Made by a program: the position numbers and the translations under genes. Source: Marsupella aquatica (Eukaryota; Marchantiophyta). Taken from it: DNA of 64,000 bases. The notes below the pieces were generated by a model that had not been told where the DNA came from, made no database searches, and saw only the letters and a program-made list of their open reading frames with translations. Every line of letters starts with the position of its first letter. Positions within the stretch are counted from its first letter, which is position 1. Below are positions 25,001 to 36,139 of this stretch, piece after piece. The stretch spans positions 22,444,001-22,508,000 of the forward strand of contig OZ316894.1 in the NCBI GenBank assembly GCA_973895155.1. Reading direction: 5' to 3'.

Positions 25001-26012
25001 GGAATTAGTGCAGTAACCGAATTGGCCTAAAATGAGCCTTTATTATTCACACCATTCAGTGATGTTGACTATTAAGTCCCATTTTTGTCGCGTTTGCTAG
25101 CTTTTCAGAGCCGTGTTCGTTTGAACTTTAATCCGGTATTCCCTGACCAGCTCCTTCTAACGTGGCGTGTAATGGAGTAGTCTATCGTGAGATGACCATT
25201 TGTTGGAAATAAATGTTTCTTTCTAACAGGTAAATGGAGGTCGAGAGGGCAGGCCCATTGGAGCGTATGAACTCGCTAAGGCAGTGGAGGATTTGGGTGC
25301 TGGGGAGATTCTTTTAAACTGTATTGATTGTGATGGTAAGGCTCGGGAACTTGTTGGCGTGATGACATCGAGTAGTTTCTTAAATCACGTTGACAAGAAT
25401 TTTCTTCTGAGTTTCGAATAGACATGTATAAACCATAAACTAGTCCCTGCCAAAAAGAAGTATCGGCATCAAGTGCAAACGCTAAGCGTGTTGGTGTATA
25501 AACAGTTAGTTGCCATCAGGACAGAAGAAGCCAGGTACGATGTACTAATTTTTGTTTTCATACTCCATTTCTTGTCTACCAGGTGAAGGAAAAGGATTCG
25601 ACCTGGATTTGGTGTCATTGGTCTCAGATGCGGTTAGTCTGCCTGTAATTGCTAGCAGTGGTGCAGGGAAGGAACAGCACTTTTCTGAAGTTTTCCACCG
25701 GACCCGAGCTTCCGCTGCACTGGCAGCTGGGATCTTCCATAGACAAGAGGTATCGTTACCTGACTGTTCCTGGGACTGCTGAGGTTTGGTTTTGCTAGAA
25801 AACGAGTTATTGCCCATTTTGATAGACTTGCAATATATGATTTTATGGGAAATGTATATGTCATCGTCATTTTTGCTCAGGAACTACAAATCCTAATGGA
25901 AATGCTCCGGAACTGATGATATGCTCTTGTGGGTTTTCTTTTGCCACAGGTTTCCATTTCTGCTGTTAAGGACCACTTGGTGGATGCTGGAGTGGAGATG
26001 AGGATGATATAA
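19005..26012 (+). CDS. HISN4: Bifunctional imidazole glycerol phosphate synthase HisHF, plastid-targeted
   Basis: It makes imidazole glycerol phosphate and AICAR from PRFAR and glutamine in plastid histidine synthesis. Nineteen exons close in frame to 606 aa: 19005-19209, 19414-19496, 19870-19964, 20145-20248, 20502-20671, 20946-21060, 21337-21395, 22619-22678, 22804-22899, 23048-23110, 23309-23371, 23559-23641, 23877-23985, 24148-24201, 24550-24637, 24882-24919, 25230-25335, 25583-25749, 25950-26012. Residues 1 to about 65 are a basic, Ser/Ala-rich transit peptide. The glutaminase (HisH) half has LLDYGGGNV, the nucleophile GICLG and the His/Glu pair in FHPEKSG. A short linker leads to the HisF barrel with catalytic aspartates in ACLDVR and VSIDPRR and the phosphate loops VGGGIRDF and ASSGAG. 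The usual plant length is about 590 aa. Exon 15 must use the donor at 24638, not the nearer one at 24625, to keep frame. Confidence 0.95.
19967..19985 (+). repeat. Telo-box-like AAACCCTAA repeat in HISN4 intron 3
   Basis: Two overlapping AAACCCTAA units start two bases after the splice donor at 19965. This matches the plant telomere repeat and the telo-box motif known from promoters and first introns of growth genes. Function here is inference. Confidence 0.5.
22420..22464. repeat. 16-bp perfect hairpin in HISN4 intron 7
   Basis: ATTGATGGTTTGATGT (22420-22435) is perfectly complementary to ACATCAAACCATCAAT (22449-22464), with a 13-base loop. It lies in the longest intron of the gene (21396-22618). 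The stem is short for a microRNA precursor. Confidence 0.8.
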
Positions 26013-26494
26013 TGACCTCCCCATGTTCATGTGTATCCCTGTAAGTGAAATACTATGATAGGGATTGAAATTTTGCAGCACCCCACTCAAATTTTGTCTT
26101 GTAGGACATCTCGACCTTTTAACTGAGACAAGTAGTTGTGCCTTGCTCTGAGTAGGAAGGCCCATGCAGCCAGGCACAGAGATACCTTTTCGCACGGATT
26201 TATGTTACTGTCCATGGCAATGAGTAAAGTTTTGTTGGGGTGGAATCGTGTACTTTGTACTCACAGCTAGGTATGAGCTCCTAAATCATGGCCTGTAAAT
26301 TTGTTCAATTCCAAGGAAATGGGAATGAATTTTCGATTTCAAGCTCTGGCGAGTGGTGCATCCTTACAGTACTGCTGTCTGTGACTCCATTGGTACATAT
26401 ATCAACTTCCTGGCGACTGTATACTTGAAAATGATCCAATGTAATCCTCAAGTTCCCAAGGAAGCCAACTTATTCGACTTGGCTGAGATCTTGG
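26013..26494. other. HISN4: HISN4 3' flank
   Basis: This is the 3' untranslated region and downstream flank of HISN4. No other feature is seen. Confidence 0.4.
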
Positions 26495-28106
26495 AGATCT
26501 TGCCCAAGAGCCCAAGATTTATGGAGATTCAAGGGCCAAGCCCATCCACTCCCGAGTGGAAACTTGAGAGTTACTATGAAGTAACAAAGGGCTAAGATAT
26601 TGTGCAAGATTCTTGAAGCTCAAAGGGCCAAGCCCATTCACTCCAAGTAGAAACTTGAGAGTTGCTCTGCAGTAATGAAGGGTTGCGATTTTGCCCAGAT
26701 TCTTGAAGATTAAACTGCCAAGCCCATCCACTCCCAAGTATTAACTTGAGAGTTGCTTTGAAGTAATGAAGGGCTCAAACCAGCCTCTTTTTTTGGTGTG
26801 TGAAAATTTGTCAAAAACTTAGCTAGAAAAGGGGCTGAATAACAATCCTCAGGGTAAATTCTGGAAAAAATGGCAGTTGTTTGCTACATCAGGATGAAGG
26901 CCTGGTATCATTCCCCAGCAAGCCCTAGGCAAGATAAGGATTGTTTGCCTGATGCTCATTACCATGCAATGTACATAGTTGCCAGTAATTGACAATGAGC
27001 TGGCAGAGTTTTCCCAAGAATGAGCTAGCGGAGCCAAGAAGTTTTCCCAATAAGTTAATTTCAAATGTCACTTTTAAGTTCACTTCCCTCCCTTGAGTAC
27101 TAAGAACTAACAGCTCACAAGTGACCTTGGAGCCACTTTCTTGAACTTTCCATTGTGGACTTTATTTTTGAGATACTTTAACTTTCTTGGACTTTTTATT
27201 CCACCTTATCTTCCAGTTTCATGAGTCATTTTCCATTATACTTATGTTGTTTGGAGAACACTTTGTCTGGTGAACGTGCACTAGAGTACTGAGTACTTTC
27301 TTAATTTCAGCAATGGCACCACCATTGAATGGCATGTTGAAATATCTATTCTGTAGTAGGGCTCTATATCCAAAGGCTGGAAGAAGGACTTCTGGCCTCG
27401 GTGAATCATTTGCAACATGAGCACACTGCTAAACTTTGGGATTAGCCAGGAACATATCCTACCCAGAGACTATTGGCTGCAACCCAAAACTGATGAAGTA
27501 GCCAACTTTCCTTACTTCAGAGGCCAGTAGGGAGCCACCTTGGCCAAATTTTTTAAATACAGAAAAAAACAGGCTGGCTCAGATTTTACTCAAGATTCTT
27601 GAAGATTAAAGTGCCAAGCCCATCTGCTCTCAAATATTAACCCGAGAGTTGCTTTGATGTAATAATGGGCTCAGACATTACTCAATATTCTTGAAGATTA
27701 AGAGCCAAGCCCATCCACTCCCAAGTACTAAGTTGAGAGTTGCTTTGAAGTAATGAAGGGCTCAGATATTATTCAAGTTTCTTGAAAATTAAAGGGCCAA
27801 GCCCATCCACTCCCAGGTATTAATTTGAGAGTTGCTTTTCAAGGAACAAAGGACTCACACATTGCTAAAGATTCTTTGACCATTTAAAGGGCCAAGCCCA
27901 TCCACTCCCAAGTATGAACTTGAGAGTTGCTTTTACTGAACAAATGGCTCAAACATTGCACAAGATTCTTGAATAATAAAGAGCCAAGCCCATCCAAGTG
28001 GAAAATTTGAGAGTTGTTTTGAAGTAACAAATGGTTCAGACATAGTGCAAGATTCTTGAATATTAAAGGGCCCAAGCCCATCCACTCCTGAGTACAAACT
28101 TGAGAC

Positions 28107-28810
28107 ATCTTATTTATAAAGCCCCAACTGTAAGCTAGTGTTGTGGCCTAGGCTTCTAGAGTGAAGCCTCTATACATGATAATCATGTATTTTTTTTGTT
28201 ATGATTTCTATTTGCATTAAAAAATGTGCTCTATGCCCCCACCATAACATATGTGCATATATGTTATGAATGATTATTAAAATGATGACATGCATGATAG
28301 TTGTTTTGATAGTGCATAGAATTTGACTATGTGAGTAAGGTATATTTTTAACCAATTGGCTTAAGTCAATTGGCTAGGGGATTTGCCTGGAACTGAGAGG
28401 TCCCATTTCAATCCCCCCTCCACACACGGGGGGGTGTGGAGGATATATGTGTGTGGGTGGGATGGGTTTTGTGGGTAGTGGATTGGAGTTCTGATTATCT
28501 ACTTGGCCCCTGGTCATCCACTTTGTGGCCCTGATTTAATCCTCTCTCCTTCCTGGTGCGGGTCCCTATCGGATCCGTTGGGGCTCACCCTGGTCTAGGT
28601 TCCCTACAAAAAAACTGTCACATTGGGATGGGGGGAGTCTAATTGTATTTCCTCCCCATTTCCGTCCAAGACAAAAAAAAAGAGGGAGTCTAATTGTATT
28701 TCCTCCCCATTTCCGTCCAAGACAAAAAAAAAGAGTAAGGTATATTTTGGTGATATTTTTATTGGTCTCCCCTCTATTGGTGTTCAAAGAAGAGATAATC
28801 GGGCCTAGTG
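28107..28810. mobile_element. Dispersed element inserted in the minisatellite and carrying a nested SINE
   Basis: The sequence from CATCTTATTTATAAA to GGGCCTAGTG interrupts a minisatellite unit. Large parts match 46988-47383 (GTGAAGCC after CTTCTAGA, CCACCATAACATATGTGCAT, GATTATTAAAATGAT, TTGGTGA). The copy here is broken by a SINE at 28349-28732. No coding capacity or clear terminal inverted repeat is seen, so the class is unknown. Confidence 0.65.
28349..28732 (+). mobile_element. tRNA-derived SINE, copy A, flanked by 16-bp target duplication
   Basis: The perfect direct repeat GAGTAAGGTATATTTT (28333-28348 and 28733-28748) brackets the element. The head is tRNA-like: an A-box-like TTGGCTAGGGGATTTGCC and a B-box-like region GAGAGGTCCCATTTCAATCC. 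The body (TTTAATCCTCTCTCC, TATCGGATCC) matches copy B. The 3' end is A-rich. The last ~50 bases, ending CCGTCCAAGAC and an A run, are present twice in tandem (about 28632-28680 and 28683-28731). There is no protein; it would depend on LINE machinery. Confidence 0.85.
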
Positions 28811-28935
28811 CTTTGAATGAACGAAGGGCTCACACATTGCCCAAGATTCTTGAAGGATTCAAGGGCTCAGCTCTTATTAAAGGGTTGAGACGTTGCCCAA
28901 GATTCTCGGAGATTCGAGGGCAAAGCTCTTTGAGG

Positions 28936-30148
28936 GCCCATGGAACCGATGGATCCGAACCCTTACTTGCCAGATTTTGAATTTACGCCAACCCCGCCTT
29001 TTGTTTCATTCCTTTCGTCAGTTGCTCTCGACGTTTTTGCTTCACCGCTTGAGTATGTTCAGTTCTTTTCTGCTCCTCGTGAAGCTCCTCTCGTATCTAC
29101 GGAACACATTTGCATCACGGGTAGTTGAGACGGCCATTTGGTGATCGTTGTCAATACACGTGAGCGTAAAGATTGCCTTGACGGTAGAGGAAATTTGATG
29201 GAACATCATTCTGTACCGGAATTGGCGACAGCAAATATGCATCGAGTGGATTGCTTGTTCAATCTTTGATGGGAAAGTCCTCACGTTTAAGCCTCGAAGA
29301 AGGTGAAAGTTGAGATCGGTGGGTGGCTGTAGTTGTTGGTGGACTTCAGATTTAGAAGGGACGAAAGGTTCCGGCGACGACGTCAAAGGTGGAGATGACT
29401 TTTGAAACTACATCACTATGGATACAGCACCGCCGAAAGAAGAGGTCAGTCCTCTGCAAAGAACTCCGTGGCATGCATAATGCACGAGATTTGAATGTCC
29501 GTTTGAGTTTTTTTAGAACCTCCTGGCTAGATGTGATTGTCTCCGACGTTTCATGCCACTGTCTAGGGGGCGAATGGCCCGGTATACGTCATGAATTTCA
29601 AATTTAATTTTACATTTTCTTGGTGCTCTCTACCTTTAATTCGCGTTGGCTGAACGGTGTGGACGCGGAGGAGCATGTTTAGAGCAGTTGAGTGTAGTAG
29701 TCGTGAGGTTTCCACACTACGTCGACCTGATTCAATCTCATTCTTTATCCGAGCCGAGTTGTCGTGATTGTTTCGGTGTTCTGTGAGAATTGGTGTTCTG
29801 TGATGATTCATGTCTGGTACTGTGTCCGCATTCTCTCCAGGTTTCCAAAGTGATTGACTCGAATGGACCAAAACTATAGAATCCGTGTAGAGGGGATCGG
29901 TTTACTATTGTCGGACCTGGGAGTTGCTTTGATCAGCTTCTGCGGCGGAAGGTTACAAGAGCGGAATTTATTGCCATTTGCGTCAGTTTTCAACGGTCGG
30001 AATTGGTGAGGAGAGGAGAGAATAGAGGTGGAGCAGGGCCAAGTTGAGCTGAGCTGCTAGCGTTGCCGCCGGCATGCAAGGGAGTGGAGTGTTTCTTGGA
30101 TTGCACCGAGTGGAGTGAGATTTGCATCGCGCAGGGAAGTTGAAAGTC
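28936..30148. other. Spacer and upstream region of the borealin-like gene
   Basis: A 62-codon open frame at 28940-29128 (MEPMDPNPYLPDFEFTPTPP) has no recognisable relatives. The rest carries no identifiable feature and probably includes the promoter and leader of the gene at 30149. Confidence 0.35.
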
Positions 30149-32053
30149 ATGACGAGGAAGAAGCAGGTCAATGCCAGCAGCATTAAAGAGAGGCCAAGGA
30201 GGGGAGCAGCAGCATCGACTCCAAATATTTTGCAGTCCCCTGTTTTAAATATACTCCCGGATCCGGACTTCACATCAGCTGGAGCTCCTTCTTCGTCACG
30301 GGAACAAGCTTCGGTCGTTGAAGAGCGTAAGGTGTTCTGTTCTGCACAATTTAATGTCCCCCCTCCAGCCCGTTTCGAAGCTCCGGTGTTTGACACGAAA
30401 CCCGTTGTGAAGGGGTTGGCGGAGCATCAATCGAAGCTGAGAATCTTGCAGCAGGTGTGCGATGCCATCGATGCCGAAGGTATTCTTCCCTCTCTCCCTG
30501 CCTCTGTCTGTGGGAACCTCAAGTTTCCTGCCTTGAGCACCACTGGTTTCTTGCAATACACTACTGCAGTTGTAAAGCATGCCAATGAACTCAACTCCCT
30601 CCTTTCCTTGTGTCGTCCCAAAGTCCGCTGGGATCAAGTGAAGTTGTGCATAAATCCACGCTGTTATTTTCTCTCCAGAAGAAAACGAGCACAGCTTGAG
30701 TTCTTTCCGTCAGACGGTCAGTCGTGTTACATTATATTCCGTGTTTCGAGGACGCAGAACACAGTTTCTTGGTAAATTGCACTTACATCTTATATTGCTA
30801 GTCTTGGTATGACTTACAGATGGCTTGTTTTAACATGGCATAAAATCTGTGACGTGGAAAGCAGTTAGGTCGAGGTCTGCGACCATCAGGGCCCTGGCAG
30901 CAGCACAGGTTGCGTCATCAAAGCCGCAATTAGACTTGCAGATATCGGAATTTTCCACTGAAGAGCTGAATACGCCCTTAGAAGAGTACTTGAAAACTTG
31001 CCCTGGCATCACGGCAGTGAGAAGTGCTGATGGGACTATTCAGCTGCAAAAGCGTTCATCTCCTTACCCAAAATTAGAAGAAAGCAAGAGAAATCTGCAG
31101 GATCTGTTGACTAAAGCTAAGGACGGTGCATCGAAGGGGACAAACTCTTTGTTGTTCACCCCATGCGCAGAATCAAAGTTAGCTGGTACGCTTACATAAC
31201 TTGCTTTCTCTCCAGCATTCCACTTTTCGGCACTTTCCCATTCCACCTCAAGAAATTTTCTGTCGCTGGCATTTTCTTTTCAGTTGTCATCTTACCATTT
31301 TGAATGCTACTTCCTTGGCAGCCACTGCATCTGTTCCCAGTCCGCACGAGCTACAGGAGGTAAAAGTTGCCAAGTCTCACAAAATCCGGGCAAGACTCTT
31401 TGTTTCCTAGAATTTAGAACTTCTTGATTTTTCATCGTGTTTCGACGCTTTATGTGCATTCTTGAGTACATAAGGAGCACTCATGTGTCCCGTTTACACA
31501 TTCTGATGCAGAACTTAGTTGGTGAAGAGCTCAGTTGGCCTGAGTACTGTATGCGGCTGCAAAGTTTGGGCTTTAATGCTGGGCTTACTCCTTGCTTGGG
31601 AAGTCATAACAAGTTTAACACTCCAATGGTATGGCATCTCCTTGGGTCAATATTGTTCTCTGCCTCCCGAAGCAAATTTTCTGTGAGTTGCTAATAAGGT
31701 CTTCAGCTTGTTCGATTTCAGATTTTCAAAGGTGGTCTAATGACTGGTGTAACACCAAAGACACTCAGACTACCTAAGCCTGGAGAAAGTATGCTTTCAA
31801 TCAATGGTTCACCACTGGGACAATTTGGGAAAACACCCGCATCTGCAGGTATGGAACAAACTGACCAATGATATTAACAAAATACATGATTCCACAGCAC
31901 GGTAGTCCTCCTTATCATGTTTTGGGAAGAGTCGGGAAATTTGAAGTCCTTGATCAATTCATTCAAAGTGTTTGGTCTTCAGGGGGCACCACCAGGATAA
32001 CACGAACAAAGTCAAGGATGGCATCTTCCAAGAGATCTCTGAGGGACCTTTGA
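30149..32053 (+). CDS. BORR: Borealin-like chromosomal passenger complex subunit
   Basis: Borealin works with Aurora kinase, INCENP and survivin at centromeres and the division midzone. Six exons (30149-30479, 30865-31185, 31322-31359, 31512-31628, 31722-31848, 31983-32053) give 334 aa. Two segments identify it. The first is the helical part across the exon 1/2 junction (AIDAEVRSRSATIRALAAAQ) followed by FSTEELNTPLEEYLK. The second is the C-terminal signature TPKTLRLPKPGESMLS then INGSPLG, shared by plant and animal borealins. The N-terminal ~85 residues are a basic, low-complexity extension, and a basic KSRMASSKRSLRDL tail replaces the usual acidic plant end. Exon 1 stays open past 30479, but the donor there is the one that restores the conserved helix in frame. 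The start is the ATG at 30149; the in-frame codons upstream lack an ATG. Confidence 0.8.
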
Positions 32054-33749
32054 TGTCTACACGGAAGTAACATATTACGAACTCGATAATCTGAACTTGG
32101 ATTGGAAATTTTTAAAAGTCTGGTCTTTCTTCCCGGTGGAAACAACCAACGAAACGGAGGGTGCCTAAGCTGGCTGGTGACCAACTGCGACTGACTGCGA
32201 ATCATGGCAGGACAAAGAATCTGGACTTCATTCATGATTGCGTGGCTCTAAGCCGTTTACCATATGCTAGACAGTGCAGCCTTACCATCTTCCCTATATA
32301 TCGATCGTTAAGTCTTTTGGCCACAACATGCCAGTCATGTACGAATACATAAATTATGATGATAAGGTCCCCCTACTACGCATCCATAGTCATTAGCTTC
32401 CTTGCCTTGGTTCCATTTCGGTTAGAGTCTTACCACCAAAGGAAGCTGTTTAAATAATTCGAACTTGGTTTTGTAGTCAGAATAATTCGTGTTTTCTTTT
32501 GGAAGAGTGACAGGCAGACATCAGCGATGTATCTGTGCTATACTGCCTAAATCCGAAGCCCAGGGGGCATTTTGCCATGCTTATGAGGAGTCCGGAGCCG
32601 ATCACCGACCTATCCAACTCAGTTCAGCTTCCTATCCTACCTCACTTCGCGTTTAACGGTGTACGAGACTCATGCGAGCGAACACCGGCAAACCTTGCAT
32701 TAGACTAGTGGCAAACGCCAAATTCCAGTCAGATGAGCAACTCAGTGTCAATGGTGTGTTGCTGTAATATGCTACCATTCCAAGAAAGACGAATTATGTA
32801 GATGAGAGATTATTTCGCTTTGTGGTGAAGTTTGTAACTTTATCCGTCTCTAAAGTCAAGCAGCGTTTACTTAGTTCGATGAACGGACTTGTGAAAATGC
32901 CTGGATGGATAGTTGCAGTTGAATCTGTCTTTCACTACACATTCATAATAGTACGTTTGATGTATTTTTCGTTATCCTCTCACTTCGGGAAATCTGTGAT
33001 TAATCCTTTGCTATTGACGTTTCCATAAACCTTATGAGCCTCATGACACAACCTAAGAATATTGTTGAAGTGCAATGTTAATGCCATTTGTCTTCGTCTT
33101 CTTGTCCACGAATACAGCACTTTTGCAGGCGGCACCGACATTTCGTTGATTCAACTTACCTATTCCGCTAGATTTCGCCTGCCATATTAGCATCATAAGG
33201 GAGTGGGAATGCTTATTGGTCGAACGGTCCCTCCGTATGGAAATACGCAGATATCAACGAAGTTTTTGAAGGCAGGGCGAGTTGTTTCTCTCTAGGATAT
33301 CAGGGGTCAACTAAGCTGCATTGCGCTCAGTGCCGTCGTGCGAAGACACGAGGACACGCCTCAGGTTAGTCTTGCCGAATAAGTCATTTGCACCCTTTGC
33401 TCTGAAGGAATTAGTGAAAATGCTATGTTCAGGTAGACGAGATACAGCTTAAGTTTAATGACGCCAGACTCGATGAACTCTGTATAGACTTCCTAACATC
33501 TTTTAGAAGTAAAGAATTTGCGAGGGGGTCAGATGTATAGTTTACTAGATGCGGCTTGCGCCTAGTTTTCAAGTTACGCGTTCAACATAAAGCTTACATT
33601 ACCAGTGTCCATCCGCAACAAGGGAGGACCATTTTGGTGAACTGAGATAGCTGTCGTCGCTTCAAGAAGTACCTCGAGGAGTTTACGAAACTGCCTCGAC
33701 GGATTCACAGTCGATGTGAACTTCGCAGGCATTTTTACAAACTAGTGTG
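32054..33749. other. Convergent intergenic region, nothing recognised
   Basis: It lies between the 3' ends of the borealin-like gene (plus) and dUTPase (minus). Only short frames without resemblance are present. It should hold both 3' UTRs. Confidence 0.4.
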
Positions 33750-35090
33750 CTAATCTACTGTATCCGCAGTGATTACAGCCTCCGCAACTGCAGCTGCAAC
33801 AATTTCAGCTTTCTTACTTATACCCGTAGAACCGAAGCCGCTGGCACCCCTGTCAGTCGACTCCAAAGAATCAACTTCAATCACCTCTGGAGTGGCGATT
33901 TTCTCCAGAACAAGCTGCGCGATTCTATCACCTTCCTTGATGTTGAAATCTGTATCCGAGTGGTTAAAGAGGATAACCGCCACAGGTCCTCTGTAGTCGT
34001 AGTCAATGACTCCAGCGCCTACGTCAATGGAATGCTTCCAAGCCAACCCTGATCTTGGAGCTGTAACATCACAACAGAAAAGGCACTCAGTCGACGCTCA
34101 GACAAGTATACAAAGATTCAAGACTACGAGAAGTGTGCGAAGAGATGTATTCACGAAATCCTCGCCTTGTGGACCACCGAGAAGGACAAAGCAAAGACCT
34201 GGAAAGGCTTGATAGCGGACTTCATGCGGTGGTAGAAATTAAAAACCCAATCTGGATTGAGAACTATCTACGTAGTGCTGTAGAATTGAGCGCAAAACAT
34301 GTGTGCAACAGCAGTTCCTATCATCCAAGCACATCCAGAGATCACCAGCCACCTGAGACCTTGACGAGGTAGAAGAACAGTAAAACCAATTCCACTCTCG
34401 TAGCCAGTTCAAACAGATGGAAATCATCGCTTACCAATACGTGCATAGGTGCCTTCTGGAATCGCTATAGATAGTTCTGTCTTTACGAGAGCTTTCCCGC
34501 GAGCCGGAACTATCGCCTTATAAGCACTGCATCATCCAGGACCAACACAGAACAGGGGCCAAGAAGACCAAAGGAAGCTGAGTCAGCCACTACCTCTGGG
34601 GATCTACTTTGCAAATCGCTTTGTACAATCACCGACTGACCGTTAGGGAGCCAGTGATCACATCGCTTTTGGCTTTGAAAGTAGGAGAAGAGAGAAACCT
34701 CGAAGAATAGTTACTATCATGAAAAGCATGCAAATGCAGCATTCCCTCCATCCTAAACAGTCCAACACTTCACAACTGCATCTCCGCTTCAGTACACCTC
34801 AGGCATTGCACAGCAAATGTAGGACGATGGAAGGATACCGAGGTGAAGAAGAGAACAGACCTGGACAAATCGTAGCCTGCAGCGTGCTCCGACCCTCTGC
34901 TTGGCAGAACAGCTTCAGGAGCAAGCTTCTTGACACGGAGGGTCCCTATGGCGTTTTCACCGTTGGAACAAGCAGCAGCCACCACTACTTTTTGCTCTAT
35001 AATTTGCTTCTTCAACAGAGGCTCTTGCGGCTCTTCCTGCTCCGAACCGTCTGTTCTGCTATCATCGCTTCCACTTTCTCCTCCCGCCAT
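33750..35090 (-). CDS. DUT: dUTP pyrophosphatase (dUTPase), trimeric class
   Basis: It hydrolyses dUTP to dUMP and pyrophosphate, supplying dTTP synthesis and keeping uracil out of DNA. Three minus-strand exons (34861-35090, 34435-34526, 33750-34060) give 210 aa. All five motifs are present in order: AAGYDLS (motif 1), PRSGLA (2), GVIDYDYRG (3), RIAQLV (4) and [10 protein letters not shown] (5). Residues 1 to about 50 are an acidic, Ser/Gly-rich extension without a clear transit peptide. A further 25 residues follow motif 5 ([20 protein letters not shown]), an Ala-rich tail longer than in most dUTPases. The upstream region is very CT-rich on the plus strand and carries a 55-bp perfect duplication. 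Confidence 0.95.
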
Positions 35091-35294
35091 CTCTCAAAAC
35101 CCTTCTCCTCTCCACTTACTTTCCTCCACCCTCCTCCTCTACTGCTCGTAGCAACTCTTCCGGTCAGCTCCTCTCTGACTCTTCGCGCGAAATGGAATGC
35201 CCACCACGCACACACAAAAATGTCACTGATTCGGAGTTCCAGAGGCAATTTACATAATCTTCACTTGGTCTATACTCTGAATTCCTTCGTTGCC

Positions 35295-35509
35295 CTCTGT
35301 CTCTCTCTCTCATTCAACAGCTTCTTCGACTGTCTCTCGCTCTGTCTCTCTCTCTCTCGTTCAACAGCTTCTTCGACTGACTCTCAAGCAGTTGAAATAC
35401 TCTTCGCGCTTCCCTCTCTCTTTCTCTCAAACAATTAAAATACTCCCTCTCGATCTCTTCGCGCTTCCCTCTCTCTTTCTCTCAAACAATTAAAATACTC
35501 CCTCTCGAT
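35295..35509. repeat. CT-rich tandem duplications upstream of dUTPase
   Basis: A ~40-bp unit (CTCTGTCTCTCTC ... CAACAGCTTCTTCGACTG) occurs at 35295-35332 and 35340-35379. A 55-bp unit starting CTCTTCGCGCTTCCC is perfectly duplicated head to tail (35400-35454, 35455-35509). On the dUTPase strand this is GA-rich leader or promoter DNA, 200-420 bases upstream of the ATG. The CGCGCTT / AAGCGCG core resembles an E2F-type site (inference). Confidence 0.7.
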
Positions 35510-36129
35510 ATGCGCGAGCATTGTCTGTTCGATTTTCTTCCCTCTGTGCCCAAGCGGAGGTCATCAATGCGGCTCCGGTCTGGTCTTTGTTTCCGTCATA
35601 TGATTCCACATCTCGGTACTACACTCGCGGATTCAGTCACAGTTGAGACTTGCATCGATTTCACCGATGAATCAATTAGAAACCCAAATCTGCGCCGCCG
35701 ATTATTGCATGGAACTGTTTCCACAGAACCCAATTTGAATTGACAAACGGCGTATCGATTCGAATCGAATCCGCTGACCAAAAAATCAGGGGGCAAAGAG
35801 CTTAGAAAAGCGCGCGGAAAATCGGAAAAGCGCGGGAAAGAGGTACCGTCGAGTTTTGCCTTTTTCGGGTCAGTAACCGTACGTGTTAACTTATGGTACA
35901 CAGAACCTACAAATACAGTATTCACGGAAAGCAGTTATCCACATTCCATTCCGTGCATAAGTGCAACCGGGTCATGTACCGAGTAATCTAATAGAACAAG
36001 CCTTCTTTGTAAATGCACGAGAAAAATGAGCTTTTCATGAGTGCCTCTTGTCTTTCACTAAAGACAAATTATAAGTGCATGTATTATCTATAAGTCTAGC
36101 TATAACTAAACTATTCTCAGATAGAGTTA
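35510..36129. other. Spacer beyond the dUTPase promoter
   Basis: No gene seen. AAGCGCGCGG and AAGCGCGGG occur at about 35807-35835 and are again E2F-like. Confidence 0.35.
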
Positions 36130-36139
36130 TTTCAATTTA

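Larger units (their letters stand above)
26495..28935. repeat. Interrupted ~92-bp minisatellite array
   Basis: About eleven diverged copies of a ~92-bp unit occur. The core is GGGCCAAGCCCATCCACTCC, then AACTTGAGAGTTGCTTTGAA and AAGGGCTCA, with AAGATTCTTGAAGATTAAA before it. Blocks lie at about 26495-26780 (three copies), 27575-28106 (six copies) and 28811-28935 (two partial copies). The second gap is a transposon insertion that breaks one unit between CTTGAGA and GCTTTGAA. The first gap (26781-27574) has no recognisable gene. Confidence 0.8.

Noticed and set aside
19005-26012. HisHF as a bacterial contaminant or recent transfer
   Set aside because: The fused HisH-HisF enzyme is standard in plants and fungi, and the 18 spliceosomal introns and transit peptide rule out a bacterial origin of the sequence.
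28349-28400. Possible tRNA gene (A-box and B-box-like sequence)
   Set aside because: It cannot fold into a complete cloverleaf with a matched acceptor stem, and it is the head of an element with target duplications and a tail, so it is a SINE. The same applies at 47451.
26495-28935. Repeat array as a CRISPR locus
   Set aside because: The units are ~92 bp, diverged and directly abutting without unique spacers, and the DNA is a plant nuclear genome.
30480-30775. Continuation of borealin exon 1 through its long open frame
   Set aside because: Reading on gives no similarity. Splicing at 30479/30865 restores the conserved borealin helix and keeps phase with all later exons.
34719-35438. 239-codon plus-strand open frame
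   Set aside because: It is antisense to dUTPase exon 1 and continues into the CT-rich repeat upstream. The dUTPase reading has all five family motifs, so this frame is a shadow.
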